This document shows positions 1 through 9,228 of a stretch of DNA of 64,000 bases, one piece after another (within the stretch, counting starts at the first letter, position 1; every line of letters starts with the position of its first letter). The stretch comes from Candidatus Marimicrobium litorale (lineage in GTDB: Bacteria > Pseudomonadota > Gammaproteobacteria > Pseudomonadales > Halieaceae), in assembly GCF_026262645.1 (NCBI RefSeq), contig NZ_SHNO01000001.1, positions 186,001 through 250,000 of the forward strand, given 5' to 3'. A model generated the notes under the pieces. The model was given only the letters and a program-made list of their open reading frames with translations. It ran no database searches and had not been told where the DNA came from. The translations under genes were made by a program, and so were the position numbers.

Positions 1-909
1 TTCGGCCATCGAACGCATTTTTTGTGTGTGCAGGAAAACAGTGACATTGTAGGCATTCTCCCTCTTGCCGAGATCAAGAGTGTGTTGTTCGGACACTCGC
101 TAGCCTCTCTGCCATTTTGCGTATACGGCGGGGTGGTCGCAGACAACGATGAGGTAGCGAATGCGTTGCGCAAAACAGCGTCCGATCTGTCAGACACCCT
201 GAAAGTTGGTGCCCTTGAGTTGCGTAATCGCGAAGTAAGTGAGACCGGGTGGCCGGTGAAAGATCTTTATTTTACGTTTCGCAAAGGGATAGACCCCAGT
301 GATGAGGTGAACCTGAAGGCCATTCCGAATCGTCAGCGCGCGATGGTGCGTAAGGGTATCAAGGAGGGCCTGGTCAGTGAGTGGACCCAGTCAACTGATC
401 GGTTCTTTCGCGTCTATGCCGAAAGTGTGAAGAACCTTGGGACCCCGGTGTTCTCTCGAAAGTATCTGCGCATTCTGAAGGAGAAGTTCAAGGACGACTG
501 CAGTGTCTTGATGATTACGCACGAAGGTCGCGATGTCGCGGGTGTAATGAATTTCTATTTCCGAGATGAGGTGATTCCGTATTACGGCGGTAGCATCGCA
601 GAAGCACGGCATATTAAGGGTGTGAATCATTTTATGTATTGGGAGCTTATGCGCCTCTCCGCTGCACAAGGCTATCGCTTGTTCGACTTTGGTCGCAGTA
701 AGGCGGGTACTGGTCCCTATAGCTTTAAGAAAAACTTCGGCTTTGAACCCAGTCCGCTTCCCTATGAGTACTACCTTGCGACTTCAGACGCGGTGCCAGA
801 TGTTAATCCCCTGAACCCAAAGTATCAGACAATGATCAAGATTTGGGGCAAGCTTCCTTTACCGGTGGCGAATTTTGTTGGCCCATTTCTCGCCCGTTCC
901 CTGGGGTAG
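1..909 (+). CDS. FemAB family XrtA/PEP-CTERM system-associated protein (5' partial)
   Basis: The reading frame is open from the first base, so the gene is cut by the left edge; 302 residues are visible and the true start lies outside. The internal TTG at 22 is not needed. The protein has the FemAB/GNAT-like fold pattern: an early LPFCVYGG segment, a central basic NRQRAMVRKG stretch, and a C-terminal FDFGRSK motif followed by YSFKKNFGF, all typical of the FemAB-like family that travels with exosortase A (TIGR03019). FemAB relatives transfer amino acids or acyl groups from activated donors; the substrate in XrtA systems is not established. It lies 6 bp upstream of the exosortase gene on the same strand, so the two are probably co-transcribed. 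Family call is confident, reaction is not. Confidence 0.85.
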   Translation, partial: FGHRTHFLCVQENSDIVGILPLAEIKSVLFGHSLASLPFCVYGGVVADNDEVANALRKTASDLSDTLKVGALELRNREVSETGWPVKDLYFTFRKGIDPSDEVNLKAIPNRQRAMVRKGIKEGLVSEWTQSTDRFFRVYAESVKNLGTPVFSRKYLRILKEKFKDDCSVLMITHEGRDVAGVMNFYFRDEVIPYYGGSIAEARHIKGVNHFMYWELMRLSAAQGYRLFDFGRSKAGTGPYSFKKNFGFEPSPLPYEYYLATSDAVPDVNPLNPKYQTMIKIWGKLPLPVANFVGPFLARSLG

Positions 910-915
910 TAAAAG

Positions 916-2442
916 ATGTCCGCAGAATCAGTGTTGGGGCGGGCAGATGCACGCGCTGGCATGTGGGTTGTCGGCCTTTTCTTTCTGGCATTGTTGTATG
1001 TGTATCACGCTACTGCTCTGTCTATGGTCGCCATCTGGGCGCGCTCTGAAACCTTTGCCCATGGTTTCCTAATTTTACCCATCTCTTTGTGGCTGATATA
1101 TATTCGGTGGGATGAAATCGCGACTGTGCGCCCGCAACCAAATCTCTTCTTGAGTGCGCTTCTATTGCCTGTGGGGCTCGTTTGGCTAGTGGCTGCGCTA
1201 GTCGATGTGCAGGTGCTGCAGCAGCTAGCGCTGGTCGCAATGGTTATTGTAGGAACATGGTCTGTTCTCGGCATTCGCTTGGGGCGTATGTTGGCTTTTC
1301 CCTTATTGTTCCTGTTCTTCGCCGTGCCTATGGGGCAGGGTTTGGTCGCGCCCATGATGGAGTATACAGCGACGTCAACAGTTTGGCTGATCGAAATGAC
1401 AGGCATCCCAGTTTATCGAGAGGGGCTGTTTTTTACACTGCCCTCGGGGCGCTGGTCTGTAGTGGAGGCGTGCAGTGGAGTACGCTACATCATTGCATCA
1501 GTAACAGTGGGAACCCTTTACGCGTATCTCACCTACCGCAGTATGTGGCGTCGAGCGCTGTTTGTTCTTGTGTCAGCGATCGTTCCGGTATTCGCCAACA
1601 GTGCGCGGGCTTATATTATAGTCATGTTGGGCCATCTAAGTGATATGTCGATAGCAACCGGGGCTGATCATCTGGTATATGGCTGGGTTTTTTTTGGCCT
1701 CGTTGTTTTTGTTTTGTTTTGGTTAGGCTCTTTTTTTCGTGAGGATCAGCGGGCTGAGACGCGCGGCGCAGTTGCGCAAGGGCAGGATAAAAGCGTCGTC
1801 ACTGATGCCGCAGTCGCGATCGTGGTGGCGGGTTTGGTTGCTGTTGCTGCTGCAGCGGTGGCTCCCTTGATGGCGACTATGGTGGTCGCCGACAAAGGAG
1901 GTGTGCAACAGCAGTCGTTAGATTTTCCTGACGCAGCGGGGGATTGGACGTCAGTACGTGGGTCATCGTGGCGGTGGTTGCCGCCCTCGCGCCTGGCCGG
2001 CCAGCGCTCTGCTTTTTATCAGCGGGACGGTGTGGTGATGGGGCTGTATGTTCAGTTTGACGATGGCCTTTTCGAGAATGCGGAGGTGGTGGGGAGCAGT
2101 GGCCTGTTTACACTGGAAGACAGTTGGGAGCGCGTGCTGCAGCAGGGCAAATACAACGTCGCTCTCCCGGACGGTTCGATTCAGGTCGATGAGGCGCAAC
2201 TGCGGGGGCGCGGTAGTGAATTGCTTGTCTGGTCGTGGTATCTCATTGGCAGTGTTAGCACGTCCAATAATTATGAAGCCAAGATATTGCAGCTGAAAAC
2301 TAGCGTTGGCATAAACGGTCCCGGCATTTACCGCGTGGTGCTTGCAATGCCGATGGTTTCATCGCTGGAGGCGACGCGAGAGCAGATGCAGCGCTTTTTC
2401 AACAAGCATGGCGAGGCACTTTACAACGGTTTGCAGCCATGA
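916..2442 (+). CDS. xrtA: Exosortase A with C-terminal EpsI domain
   Basis: Integral membrane transpeptidase-like enzyme predicted to process C-terminal PEP-CTERM sorting signals at the inner membrane. Residues 1-275 are strongly hydrophobic with about eight membrane segments. The proposed catalytic triad of the family is visible: Cys186 in VEACSGVR, Arg231 in NSARAY and His252 in DHLVYGW. From about residue 325 the chain becomes soluble and resembles the EpsI/DUF3485 domain (YVQFDDG and SWYLIG-like motifs), so this is the fused exosortase-EpsI form. At 508 residues it fits that fusion. It starts 6 bp after the FemAB-like gene and its stop overlaps the next start by 4 bp (ATGA), which supports translational coupling. 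High confidence in family; its natural substrates probably include the PEP-CTERM-like protein at 41561. Confidence 0.93.
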   Translation: MSAESVLGRADARAGMWVVGLFFLALLYVYHATALSMVAIWARSETFAHGFLILPISLWLIYIRWDEIATVRPQPNLFLSALLLPVGLVWLVAALVDVQVLQQLALVAMVIVGTWSVLGIRLGRMLAFPLLFLFFAVPMGQGLVAPMMEYTATSTVWLIEMTGIPVYREGLFFTLPSGRWSVVEACSGVRYIIASVTVGTLYAYLTYRSMWRRALFVLVSAIVPVFANSARAYIIVMLGHLSDMSIATGADHLVYGWVFFGLVVFVLFWLGSFFREDQRAETRGAVAQGQDKSVVTDAAVAIVVAGLVAVAAAAVAPLMATMVVADKGGVQQQSLDFPDAAGDWTSVRGSSWRWLPPSRLAGQRSAFYQRDGVVMGLYVQFDDGLFENAEVVGSSGLFTLEDSWERVLQQGKYNVALPDGSIQVDEAQLRGRGSELLVWSWYLIGSVSTSNNYEAKILQLKTSVGINGPGIYRVVLAMPMVSSLEATREQMQRFFNKHGEALYNGLQP

Positions 2443-3587
2443 GCACTGATTCAGAGTCCAGCCCGCTGATTGCCCATATTATTTATACGCTGTCTACTGG
2501 AGGTATGGAGAACGGGCTGGTGAATATCATTAACCGGATGCCAGCCGGGAAGTACCGCCACGTGATTATTTGCCTCACCGAAGCGGATAATTTTGCCCGG
2601 CGTATCACCGCCGATGGTGTGGAGATTATCGAATTACATATGCGTGAAGGTCACGATTTTGATTGTTACCGCAGGCTGCGAAAATGTCTCAAGCAGCTTC
2701 GCCCTGATATTGTTCATAGCCGTAATCTCGCTGCGCTTGAGGCTCAGTTGTTTACACTTGGTTTGAGTGGGGTGAAACGGGTACACGGCGAGCACGGCAG
2801 AGAGATTTTTGACCTGGACGGCAGCAACTGGAAGTACCTCGCGCTGAGAAAGCTGATGCGTCTGTTTATCGATCGCTACATTGCTGTAAGCCGCGATCTG
2901 GAGCATTGGTTAGCGGCATCAGTGGGGGTTCCTTCCGAACGCATTCTGCAGATATACAATGGCGTTGATCACAAGCGTTTCGCGCCGGATGCGGTCAAGC
3001 CCTTGGCATTATTGCCCAAGTCTTGGCAGGCACTAGATGGTATGTTGATTGTAGGCACTGTGGGTCGACTGACCCCCGTTAAGGATCAGCAGATTCTGCT
3101 TCGCGCGATGGCGTCGCTTCGAGCCAAGCACCCTGAATTGGGTGAGCGTTTGCGTATGATATTGGTTGGAGGTGGTCCTTTGCGGGCTGATATCGAGCGT
3201 CTGTCGGCCCAGTTGGGCTTGCAGGAGGTTGTCTGGTTGACGGGTGATCGCGCCGATGTGCCAGAGCTGCTCAAGTTGATGGATGTATATCTGTTGCCGT
3301 CGCTGGGAGAGGGTATTTCGAATACGGTTCTTGAAGCGATGGCCAGTGGTTGCCCGATTATAGCCACGGAGGTGGGCGGTAACGTAGAACTGGTTGAGGA
3401 TGGTTTAACGGGAGCCTTGGTGCCTGTAGGTGATCAGGGCGCACTGGAAGAGGCTATGCTGGCCTTGCTGGGTAATGAACGCGCCCGCCGGGAGCAGGGG
3501 TCCAACGCTCGCCAAAAGGTATGCAGGGATTTTGATTGGGAGCGCACCGTAGCATCCTATATGAGTGTTTATGATGTGGTGTTGTAG
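2439..3587 (+). CDS. XrtA/PEP-CTERM-associated GT4 glycosyltransferase (TIGR03088-like)
   Basis: A 382-residue GT-B fold glycosyltransferase of family GT4. The N-terminal segment has the glycine-rich acceptor-side motif LSTGGMENGLV, and the C-terminal half has VGTVGRLTPVKDQ, the donor-site SLGEGISNTVLEAMASG motif with its two conserved acidic residues, and VGGNVELV. Length and order match the sugar transferase TIGR03088 that sits beside exosortase A in many genomes. It probably adds a sugar to the growing lipid-linked repeat unit on the cytoplasmic face. It overlaps the exosortase gene by 4 bp. The sugar transferred cannot be read from sequence. Confidence 0.88.
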   Translation: MSTDSESSPLIAHIIYTLSTGGMENGLVNIINRMPAGKYRHVIICLTEADNFARRITADGVEIIELHMREGHDFDCYRRLRKCLKQLRPDIVHSRNLAALEAQLFTLGLSGVKRVHGEHGREIFDLDGSNWKYLALRKLMRLFIDRYIAVSRDLEHWLAASVGVPSERILQIYNGVDHKRFAPDAVKPLALLPKSWQALDGMLIVGTVGRLTPVKDQQILLRAMASLRAKHPELGERLRMILVGGGPLRADIERLSAQLGLQEVVWLTGDRADVPELLKLMDVYLLPSLGEGISNTVLEAMASGCPIIATEVGGNVELVEDGLTGALVPVGDQGALEEAMLALLGNERARREQGSNARQKVCRDFDWERTVASYMSVYDVVL

Positions 3588-3627
3588 TGCGCATAGCGCC
3601 GAGCAATTGGAGATTAGCGGATAAAGT

Positions 3628-5529
3628 ATGTGCGGCATAGCAGGCTTATTTGACATTACTGGACATCAGGCGTTCGACCGTGGCCTGCTAAGGGAGATGA
3701 ACCAGACCCAGTTTCATCGTGGTCCTGACGAGGGAGGTGACTTTTTAGAGCCGGGTATCGCTCTCGCCCATCGCAGGCTTTCGATTATTGATCTCTCTTC
3801 CGGCCAGCAACCCATGCACAGCGCGGATGGCGCGGTCTCTCTTGTATATAACGGTGAAATTTATAACTTCGGTGAACTGGCAGCCGAATTAAAAGGCCTT
3901 GGTTATCAGTTTCGTACTCGTTGCGATACAGAAGTGATCCTCTATGCGTGGCAGGAATGGGGTGAGGCTTGTGTGGAGCGTTTCCGTGGCATGTTCGCCT
4001 TCGCGATTTACGATGCCAGACGTCAATGTGTCTTTCTTGCCAGAGATCGTCTTGGCATAAAGCCTTTGTTCTACTCGCTGTTGCATGATGGCGTGGTAGC
4101 CTTTGGTTCGGAACTCAAGGTGCTTAAGGCGCACCCTAAGCTGCCCCGTTCATTGGAGCCACGAGCAGTTGAGGATTATTTTGCGCTAGGCTACATCCCG
4201 GAGCCGAAGACTATTTATCGGGGCGTCTACAAGTTGCGCCCCGGTCATACCTTACTGCTGGAACGCGGTAAGTCCATGCCCAATCAGCGGGAGTACTGGG
4301 ACGTGCCGTTTGAGCCAGTGGCAACGGGCAGCGAGGCGGATTTATGCGAGGAACTGTTCGCCCGTATGCGCGAAGCGGTGGATATTCGGCTTGTGTCGGA
4401 AGTCCCCCTCGGTGCTTTCCTGTCGGGTGGTGTGGATTCCAGTGCGGTGGTCGCTGCGATGGCGCAACTTCAAAGTGATCCGGTAAACACCTGCGCCATT
4501 GGCTTTGATGTGCCTCAGTTCAACGAGACAGATTTTGCTCGCCAGGTAGCTGATCGTTACGGTACTAATCACCTCGAGCGAGTGGTCGCCAGCGATGATT
4601 TTGATTTGCTTGATACGCTCGCAGCCCTATACGATGAGCCCTACGCTGACAGTTCTGCGATTCCTACCTATCGGGTATGCCAGCTCGCGAGAGAACGTGT
4701 GACCGTTGCCCTTTCTGGCGACGGTGGCGACGAACACTTTGCTGGCTATCGGCGCTATCGCTGGCACATGAACGAAGAGCGAATGCGTAATCTTTTGCCT
4801 CTAGGGATTCGTAAGCCCGTGTTCGGCACTTTGGGACGCCTCTATCCAAAACTGGATTGGGCGCCACGAGTTTTTCGCGCCAAGACCACTTTTGAGTCTA
4901 TCGGTCGCACTGCGGTAGAGGCCTATCTGCATTCAGTTTCTTTGACCTCTGACACGCAGCGTAACCTGATGTTCAGCGATGCGATGCAGCGCGAATTGCA
5001 GGGGTATCGAGCGGTAGAAACTTTTGAACACTACGCGCGCCGTTGTCCCGCTGATGATCCGCTGTCACTCATACAATATCTGGATATGAAAACTTATCTG
5101 GTCGGCGATATCCTGACCAAGGTGGATCGTGCCAGTATGGCCCACTCGCTCGAGGTCAGGGTGCCTCTGCTTGATCACAAGTTTATCGAATGGGTTTCTG
5201 GATTGCCGGTGAATATGAAGTTACGCGGGCAGGAAGGTAAGTATATTCTGAAGAAGGCCCTGGAGCCTCACTTGCCCCACGATGTGCTGTATCGACCCAA
5301 GATGGGGTTTGGGGTCCCGCTAGGCAAATGGTTCCGTGGCCCTCTCAAGAAACGGATACGTGAGTCCCTGCTGGAGGGGAATCTCGCGCAATCCGGCATG
5401 TTTTGCCAGAGCTACCTGGAACAACTGGTCAATGATCACCAGTCCGGTTTGCGAGAGTACAGCGCACCGCTTTGGGCTCTGATGATGTTCCAGGCGTCTA
5501 TGGCTGACGACGATATCTCGCTGGCATGA
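3628..5529 (+). CDS. XrtA-associated amidotransferase (AsnB-like, glutamine-hydrolysing)
   Basis: A 633-residue class II amidotransferase. The mature N-terminus begins Met-Cys-Gly-Ile, so the nucleophilic Cys2 of the glutaminase domain is present, followed by the HRGPD and YNGEIYN motifs. The synthetase domain carries the pyrophosphate loop LSGGVDSS around residue 270 and a second SGDGGDE motif. This is the family (TIGR03108) linked to exosortase A loci; unlike housekeeping AsnB it is thought to amidate a component of the polysaccharide or its precursor. It follows the glycosyltransferase after 40 bp. Compare the second AsnB-like protein at 22175, which lacks the N-terminal Cys. Confidence 0.9.
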   Translation: MCGIAGLFDITGHQAFDRGLLREMNQTQFHRGPDEGGDFLEPGIALAHRRLSIIDLSSGQQPMHSADGAVSLVYNGEIYNFGELAAELKGLGYQFRTRCDTEVILYAWQEWGEACVERFRGMFAFAIYDARRQCVFLARDRLGIKPLFYSLLHDGVVAFGSELKVLKAHPKLPRSLEPRAVEDYFALGYIPEPKTIYRGVYKLRPGHTLLLERGKSMPNQREYWDVPFEPVATGSEADLCEELFARMREAVDIRLVSEVPLGAFLSGGVDSSAVVAAMAQLQSDPVNTCAIGFDVPQFNETDFARQVADRYGTNHLERVVASDDFDLLDTLAALYDEPYADSSAIPTYRVCQLARERVTVALSGDGGDEHFAGYRRYRWHMNEERMRNLLPLGIRKPVFGTLGRLYPKLDWAPRVFRAKTTFESIGRTAVEAYLHSVSLTSDTQRNLMFSDAMQRELQGYRAVETFEHYARRCPADDPLSLIQYLDMKTYLVGDILTKVDRASMAHSLEVRVPLLDHKFIEWVSGLPVNMKLRGQEGKYILKKALEPHLPHDVLYRPKMGFGVPLGKWFRGPLKKRIRESLLEGNLAQSGMFCQSYLEQLVNDHQSGLREYSAPLWALMMFQASMADDDISLA

Positions 5530-5569
5530 TGTACCGGATGAGATCGAGTAGCTTCTCAGAGGCGGCATT

Positions 5570-6919
5570 ATGAGCCTTTATACCCGTTTGGTAGCCAGTG
5601 CGATATTTCCCCTCCACGAGCGTTTGAAGGGCCACAGCACCCTGAGCGCTCTGCGATCCATGGAGCAATCCCAGTGGCTACCCAGAACTGACCTGAAGGC
5701 CTTTCAACTCGCTCGGCTTCGAGCTTTCCTCGAACGCATTGGACGAGATGTACCCTACTATCGCGATCTGTTCCGCGATAGTGGATTTAGTCCAGCTGAC
5801 GTAAATGCCCTCACTGATCTGCAGCGTCTGCCTATCACAGGAAAGCCCGATATCCGCGAGAACCTGGAGCGTATGAAGGCAGATAATGCGGGCCCTTTGG
5901 AAAGATTCAGTACCGGTGGTTCAAGTGGGGAGCCTCTGGTGTTCTATCGAGGTAAGGAGCGGGTGAGCCATGACGTAGCCGCGAAGTGGCGCGCCACTCG
6001 CTGGTGGAATGTCGATATCGGTGACCGGGAAATTGTGATCTGGGGTTCGCCGATTGAGCTGGGTTCGCAGGATAGGGTTCGGCTGATTCGGGACAAGCTG
6101 CTTCGCACCGAACTGCTGTCGGCCTTCGAGATGTCCGAGGATAATCTGGAGCGCTTTATTCGTCGGATTCAGGCGTTCAAGCCACGCATGCTGTTCGGTT
6201 ACCCATCGTCTTTAGCATTAATGGCGCGGTATGCAGCGGGTAAAGGGTTCAAGATGGATGAACTGGGAATTAAAGTAGTCTTTGTCACCAGCGAAAGTCT
6301 TTACCCACATCAGCGGGAGACGATCGAGTCGGTTTATGGTGCTCCTGTCGCCAACGGTTATGGCGGGCGAGACGGCGGTTTTATTGCCCATCAGTGTCCC
6401 GCGGGTTCCATGCATATTACGGCAGAGGATATTGTTGTCGAGATTGTGGACAGCGATGGTAATGTGCTCCCAACCGGCCAAAACGGTGAGATCGTGATTA
6501 CTCATATGGCGATGGGCGACTTTCCCTTTGTGCGCTACCGCACAGGGGATGTCGGCAGCCTGTCCGATGAGTCCTGTTCCTGCGGCCGTGGGCTGCCGCT
6601 ACTCAAGGAAATTGAAGGCAGAACCACTGACTTTATCATGGCGACAGATGGTACCGTCATTCATGGTCTGGCGTTGATCTATATTCTGCGTGAGTTGCCT
6701 CAGGTGGGGGAGTTTAAGATTGTCCAGGACGCCCTTGACAGGATAACGGTACAGCTTGTGGTCACGGGACCTCTAACAGGTGAGATGGAGGCTGAAATCA
6801 CGGCGCAGTTCAGGAAGAGACTGGGTAGCACTGTTTCTGTTATATATGATTACGTTGAAAAGATCCCGGCGGAAGCCTCGGGTAAGTTCCGATATGTTGT
6901 CAGTCATGTGGCACATTAA
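5570..6919 (+). CDS. CapK/phenylacetate-CoA ligase-like adenylate-forming protein
   Basis: A 449-residue member of the phenylacetate-CoA ligase/CapK group of ANL adenylating enzymes. The phosphate loop is visible as STGGSSGEP near residue 115, and the later VRYRTGDVG motif (near 320) carries the adenine/ribose-contacting Asp. CapK-type proteins are common in polysaccharide loci, where they probably activate or transfer an acid to the glycan; the substrate is not known. It sits 40 bp after the amidotransferase and 24 bp before the ligase-like gene, all on the same strand, so it is likely in the same transcript. It may be the activating enzyme for the acyl chemistry implied by the ACP at 20266, but that is inference. 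Confidence 0.82.
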   Translation: MSLYTRLVASAIFPLHERLKGHSTLSALRSMEQSQWLPRTDLKAFQLARLRAFLERIGRDVPYYRDLFRDSGFSPADVNALTDLQRLPITGKPDIRENLERMKADNAGPLERFSTGGSSGEPLVFYRGKERVSHDVAAKWRATRWWNVDIGDREIVIWGSPIELGSQDRVRLIRDKLLRTELLSAFEMSEDNLERFIRRIQAFKPRMLFGYPSSLALMARYAAGKGFKMDELGIKVVFVTSESLYPHQRETIESVYGAPVANGYGGRDGGFIAHQCPAGSMHITAEDIVVEIVDSDGNVLPTGQNGEIVITHMAMGDFPFVRYRTGDVGSLSDESCSCGRGLPLLKEIEGRTTDFIMATDGTVIHGLALIYILRELPQVGEFKIVQDALDRITVQLVVTGPLTGEMEAEITAQFRKRLGSTVSVIYDYVEKIPAEASGKFRYVVSHVAH

Positions 6920-6943
6920 AATAAGCGACAAGCGGAGTTAGCG

Positions 6944-8248
6944 ATGCGCGATATTATCGTGACGTTGATGGTGTTTGGGACGATCCCATTTATCCTGCGT
7001 AATCCGTGGTACGGCGTGCTGGCGTGGTCGTGGCTGAGTTATCAAAATCCACACAAGCTGGCTTGGGGCTTCGCAAACAACATGCCTTTTGCGCAAATCG
7101 TCGCGATTGTGCTGTTGCTCTCATTGCTCATACACAAAGATCAAAGGCAGTTGCCGAAGAACGGCCTGGTCATTGTCTGGGCGCTTTTCTTCCTGTGGCT
7201 AATCATATGTGCTCTTGTTGGTCTTGAGCCTCAATATGCGACTGAGACGATAGAAAAGGTTTTAAAAATCCAGCTCATTGTCTTCGTGACAATGCTCCTC
7301 ATGAGAGACTTCGAGAAGGTGAACCAGTTAATCTGGATGATCGTGTTTTGTATCGGTTTTTTCAGTGTCAAAGGAGGGATTTTCACCGTCTTCACGGGCG
7401 GTGGTTATCACGTGTTCGGGCCGCCCGGCAGTGAGATCGAGGAAAATAATGCACTTGCGGTGGCGATACTCATGATCGTCCCCCTGATGGTTTACATGTA
7501 CCGATTTCCACCTCAGGCATGGGTAAAAAAAATCATGCCACTGAGTATCTTTTTCAGCCTCGCCGCGGTGCTTGGATCCCAGTCCCGGGGAGCCTTGATC
7601 GCCATCGCCGCTGTGGGTGGTTTCTACTGGTGGAAATCACAAACAAAACTTGTTACTGGATTTATTATTCTCATTATGGCCTTTTTTGGATACCAGTTTA
7701 TGCCCCAGAGTTGGCATGAACGTATGGCGACGATTTCCGAGTATAAGGAAGACTCCTCGGCTATGGAGCGTATCACCGCGTGGCAATTCACCATTGCCGT
7801 CGCCAATGACCGCTTCACTGGAGGCGGATTTAATTCCTCCACTTTAAAGCAATACATGAAATACGGTATCGAGACGGTTAAAGAAAAAGCATTCGTCGCT
7901 CACAGCATTTATTTCGGTGTGCTGGGAGATGGTGGTTGGCCTGGCCTATTGTTATTCCTGTTGGTCATTTTAGGTATGTGGCGCCAGCTGACCATGATTA
8001 TACGGTTGACCAAGGATGACCCCGATCGGGCGGACTATAATCTATTGGCCCGTATGCTGCAGGTGTCGATTGTCGCCTTTCTTGCGGGCGGTGCTTTCCT
8101 GAGCTTGCAGTATTTTGATCTTGCCTGGGGAATCATGGCAATAACCATCGGTCTGACACAGTTGGTCAAGGGAATCTACCCGCGCAAGACCAAGGGCAAA
8201 GTGGCCGCGTCATCCCGGCCCGGCGTCAAGGTTCCGACGAAAGCATGA
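6944..8248 (+). CDS. O-antigen-ligase-like protein, exosortase A-associated (TIGR03097-like)
   Basis: A 434-residue polytopic membrane protein with about ten to eleven hydrophobic segments and one large periplasmic loop (roughly residues 270-330) that contains RITAWQFTIA, as expected for the Wzy_C/WaaL superfamily. The opening RNPWYGVLAWSWLSYQNPH is characteristic of the putative O-glycosylation ligase of XrtA systems. Its likely role is polymerising or ligating polysaccharide, or transferring it to an acceptor, on the periplasmic side. The start has a GGAG ribosome-binding site just upstream, and the stop overlaps the deacetylase start by 4 bp. Confidence 0.88.
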   Translation: MRDIIVTLMVFGTIPFILRNPWYGVLAWSWLSYQNPHKLAWGFANNMPFAQIVAIVLLLSLLIHKDQRQLPKNGLVIVWALFFLWLIICALVGLEPQYATETIEKVLKIQLIVFVTMLLMRDFEKVNQLIWMIVFCIGFFSVKGGIFTVFTGGGYHVFGPPGSEIEENNALAVAILMIVPLMVYMYRFPPQAWVKKIMPLSIFFSLAAVLGSQSRGALIAIAAVGGFYWWKSQTKLVTGFIILIMAFFGYQFMPQSWHERMATISEYKEDSSAMERITAWQFTIAVANDRFTGGGFNSSTLKQYMKYGIETVKEKAFVAHSIYFGVLGDGGWPGLLLFLLVILGMWRQLTMIIRLTKDDPDRADYNLLARMLQVSIVAFLAGGAFLSLQYFDLAWGIMAITIGLTQLVKGIYPRKTKGKVAASSRPGVKVPTKA

Positions 8249-9228
8249 GGCATGCCGCATTCAGTCTGCTTGCTCGCATGCTTCCGCTTGCCTTGGGCAC
8301 ACGGGGTAAACAAAGGTTGTCCATTCTCATTTATCATCGTGTTGTCACCGAGTTTGATCCTATGCGGCCCGCCGAGCCGACCCGGGAAATCTTTGACTGG
8401 CAAATGCGTCTGGTCAGACAGCATTTTCACCCTCTGTCATTGCTCGAGGCGTTGGACAAGCTGGAGTCGGGTCAGCTGCCGGAGAGGGCGATCTGTGTCA
8501 CCTTTGACGATGGCTATGCCGATAATGAACTGCATGCGATGCCTATTTTAAAAAAATACGCAGTTCCGGCAACGGTGTTTGTCAGCCCTGGCTTTCTCAA
8601 CGGTGGCCGCATGTGGAATGATTCCTTAATAGAGTTTTTCAGGTGCTTCAGGGGAGATTCACTGGATCTCAACGAACTTGGACTGGGTCGTCACGATACC
8701 GCCAACATGGATGCCAGGCTGGCCTCGGCTGAACGGGTGATAGGGGAAATAAAGTACCGTGATCCTGCCGAGAGAGTGCAGTTGGTTGAACAGATACAAG
8801 ACTGGTTTGAGGGTGAGGGCCGGCCTGATGACCTAATGATGACGGATGCACAGGTCAGGTCGTTAGCGTCAAACGGTATCAGCATCGGCGCGCATACGGT
8901 GAACCACCCTATATTGGCGAGCGTGACAGACGAGGTGGCCCACCGCGAAATACAGGACAGTAAAGCCCGCTTGGAGGACATGCTGCAGCAGAGCGTAGAT
9001 GTGTTTGCCTATCCAAATGGCCAGCCGGGCCAGGATTATCGAAAGGAGCATGTGGCGATGGTCAAGTCACTCGGATTTCGCGCTGCGGTATCAACGCATT
9101 GGGGTGTCAGTGATCGGGAAAATGATTGTTATCAATTGCCGCGGTTCACGCCCTGGGATAAGCAGCCCTCTCGATTTGCCGGCCGCTTACTATTGAATTA
9201 CCGCGAGATCGGCGTCCCCGGTTTGTAA
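8245..9228 (+). CDS. Polysaccharide deacetylase (NodB/CE4 family), XrtA-associated
   Basis: A 327-residue NodB-homology protein. The metal- and catalysis-linked TFDDGYAD motif is at about residues 86-93, and the second metal motif HTVNHP (H-x3-H) at about 217-221. A late YPNG motif is also present. CE4 enzymes remove N-acetyl groups from glycans. There is no clear signal peptide, so its compartment is uncertain, although the first residues are hydrophobic. It overlaps the ligase-like gene by 4 bp (ATGA). Its last 39 bp overlap the end of the convergent TPR gene on the other strand. Confidence 0.88.
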   Translation: MRHAAFSLLARMLPLALGTRGKQRLSILIYHRVVTEFDPMRPAEPTREIFDWQMRLVRQHFHPLSLLEALDKLESGQLPERAICVTFDDGYADNELHAMPILKKYAVPATVFVSPGFLNGGRMWNDSLIEFFRCFRGDSLDLNELGLGRHDTANMDARLASAERVIGEIKYRDPAERVQLVEQIQDWFEGEGRPDDLMMTDAQVRSLASNGISIGAHTVNHPILASVTDEVAHREIQDSKARLEDMLQQSVDVFAYPNGQPGQDYRKEHVAMVKSLGFRAAVSTHWGVSDRENDCYQLPRFTPWDKQPSRFAGRLLLNYREIGVPGL

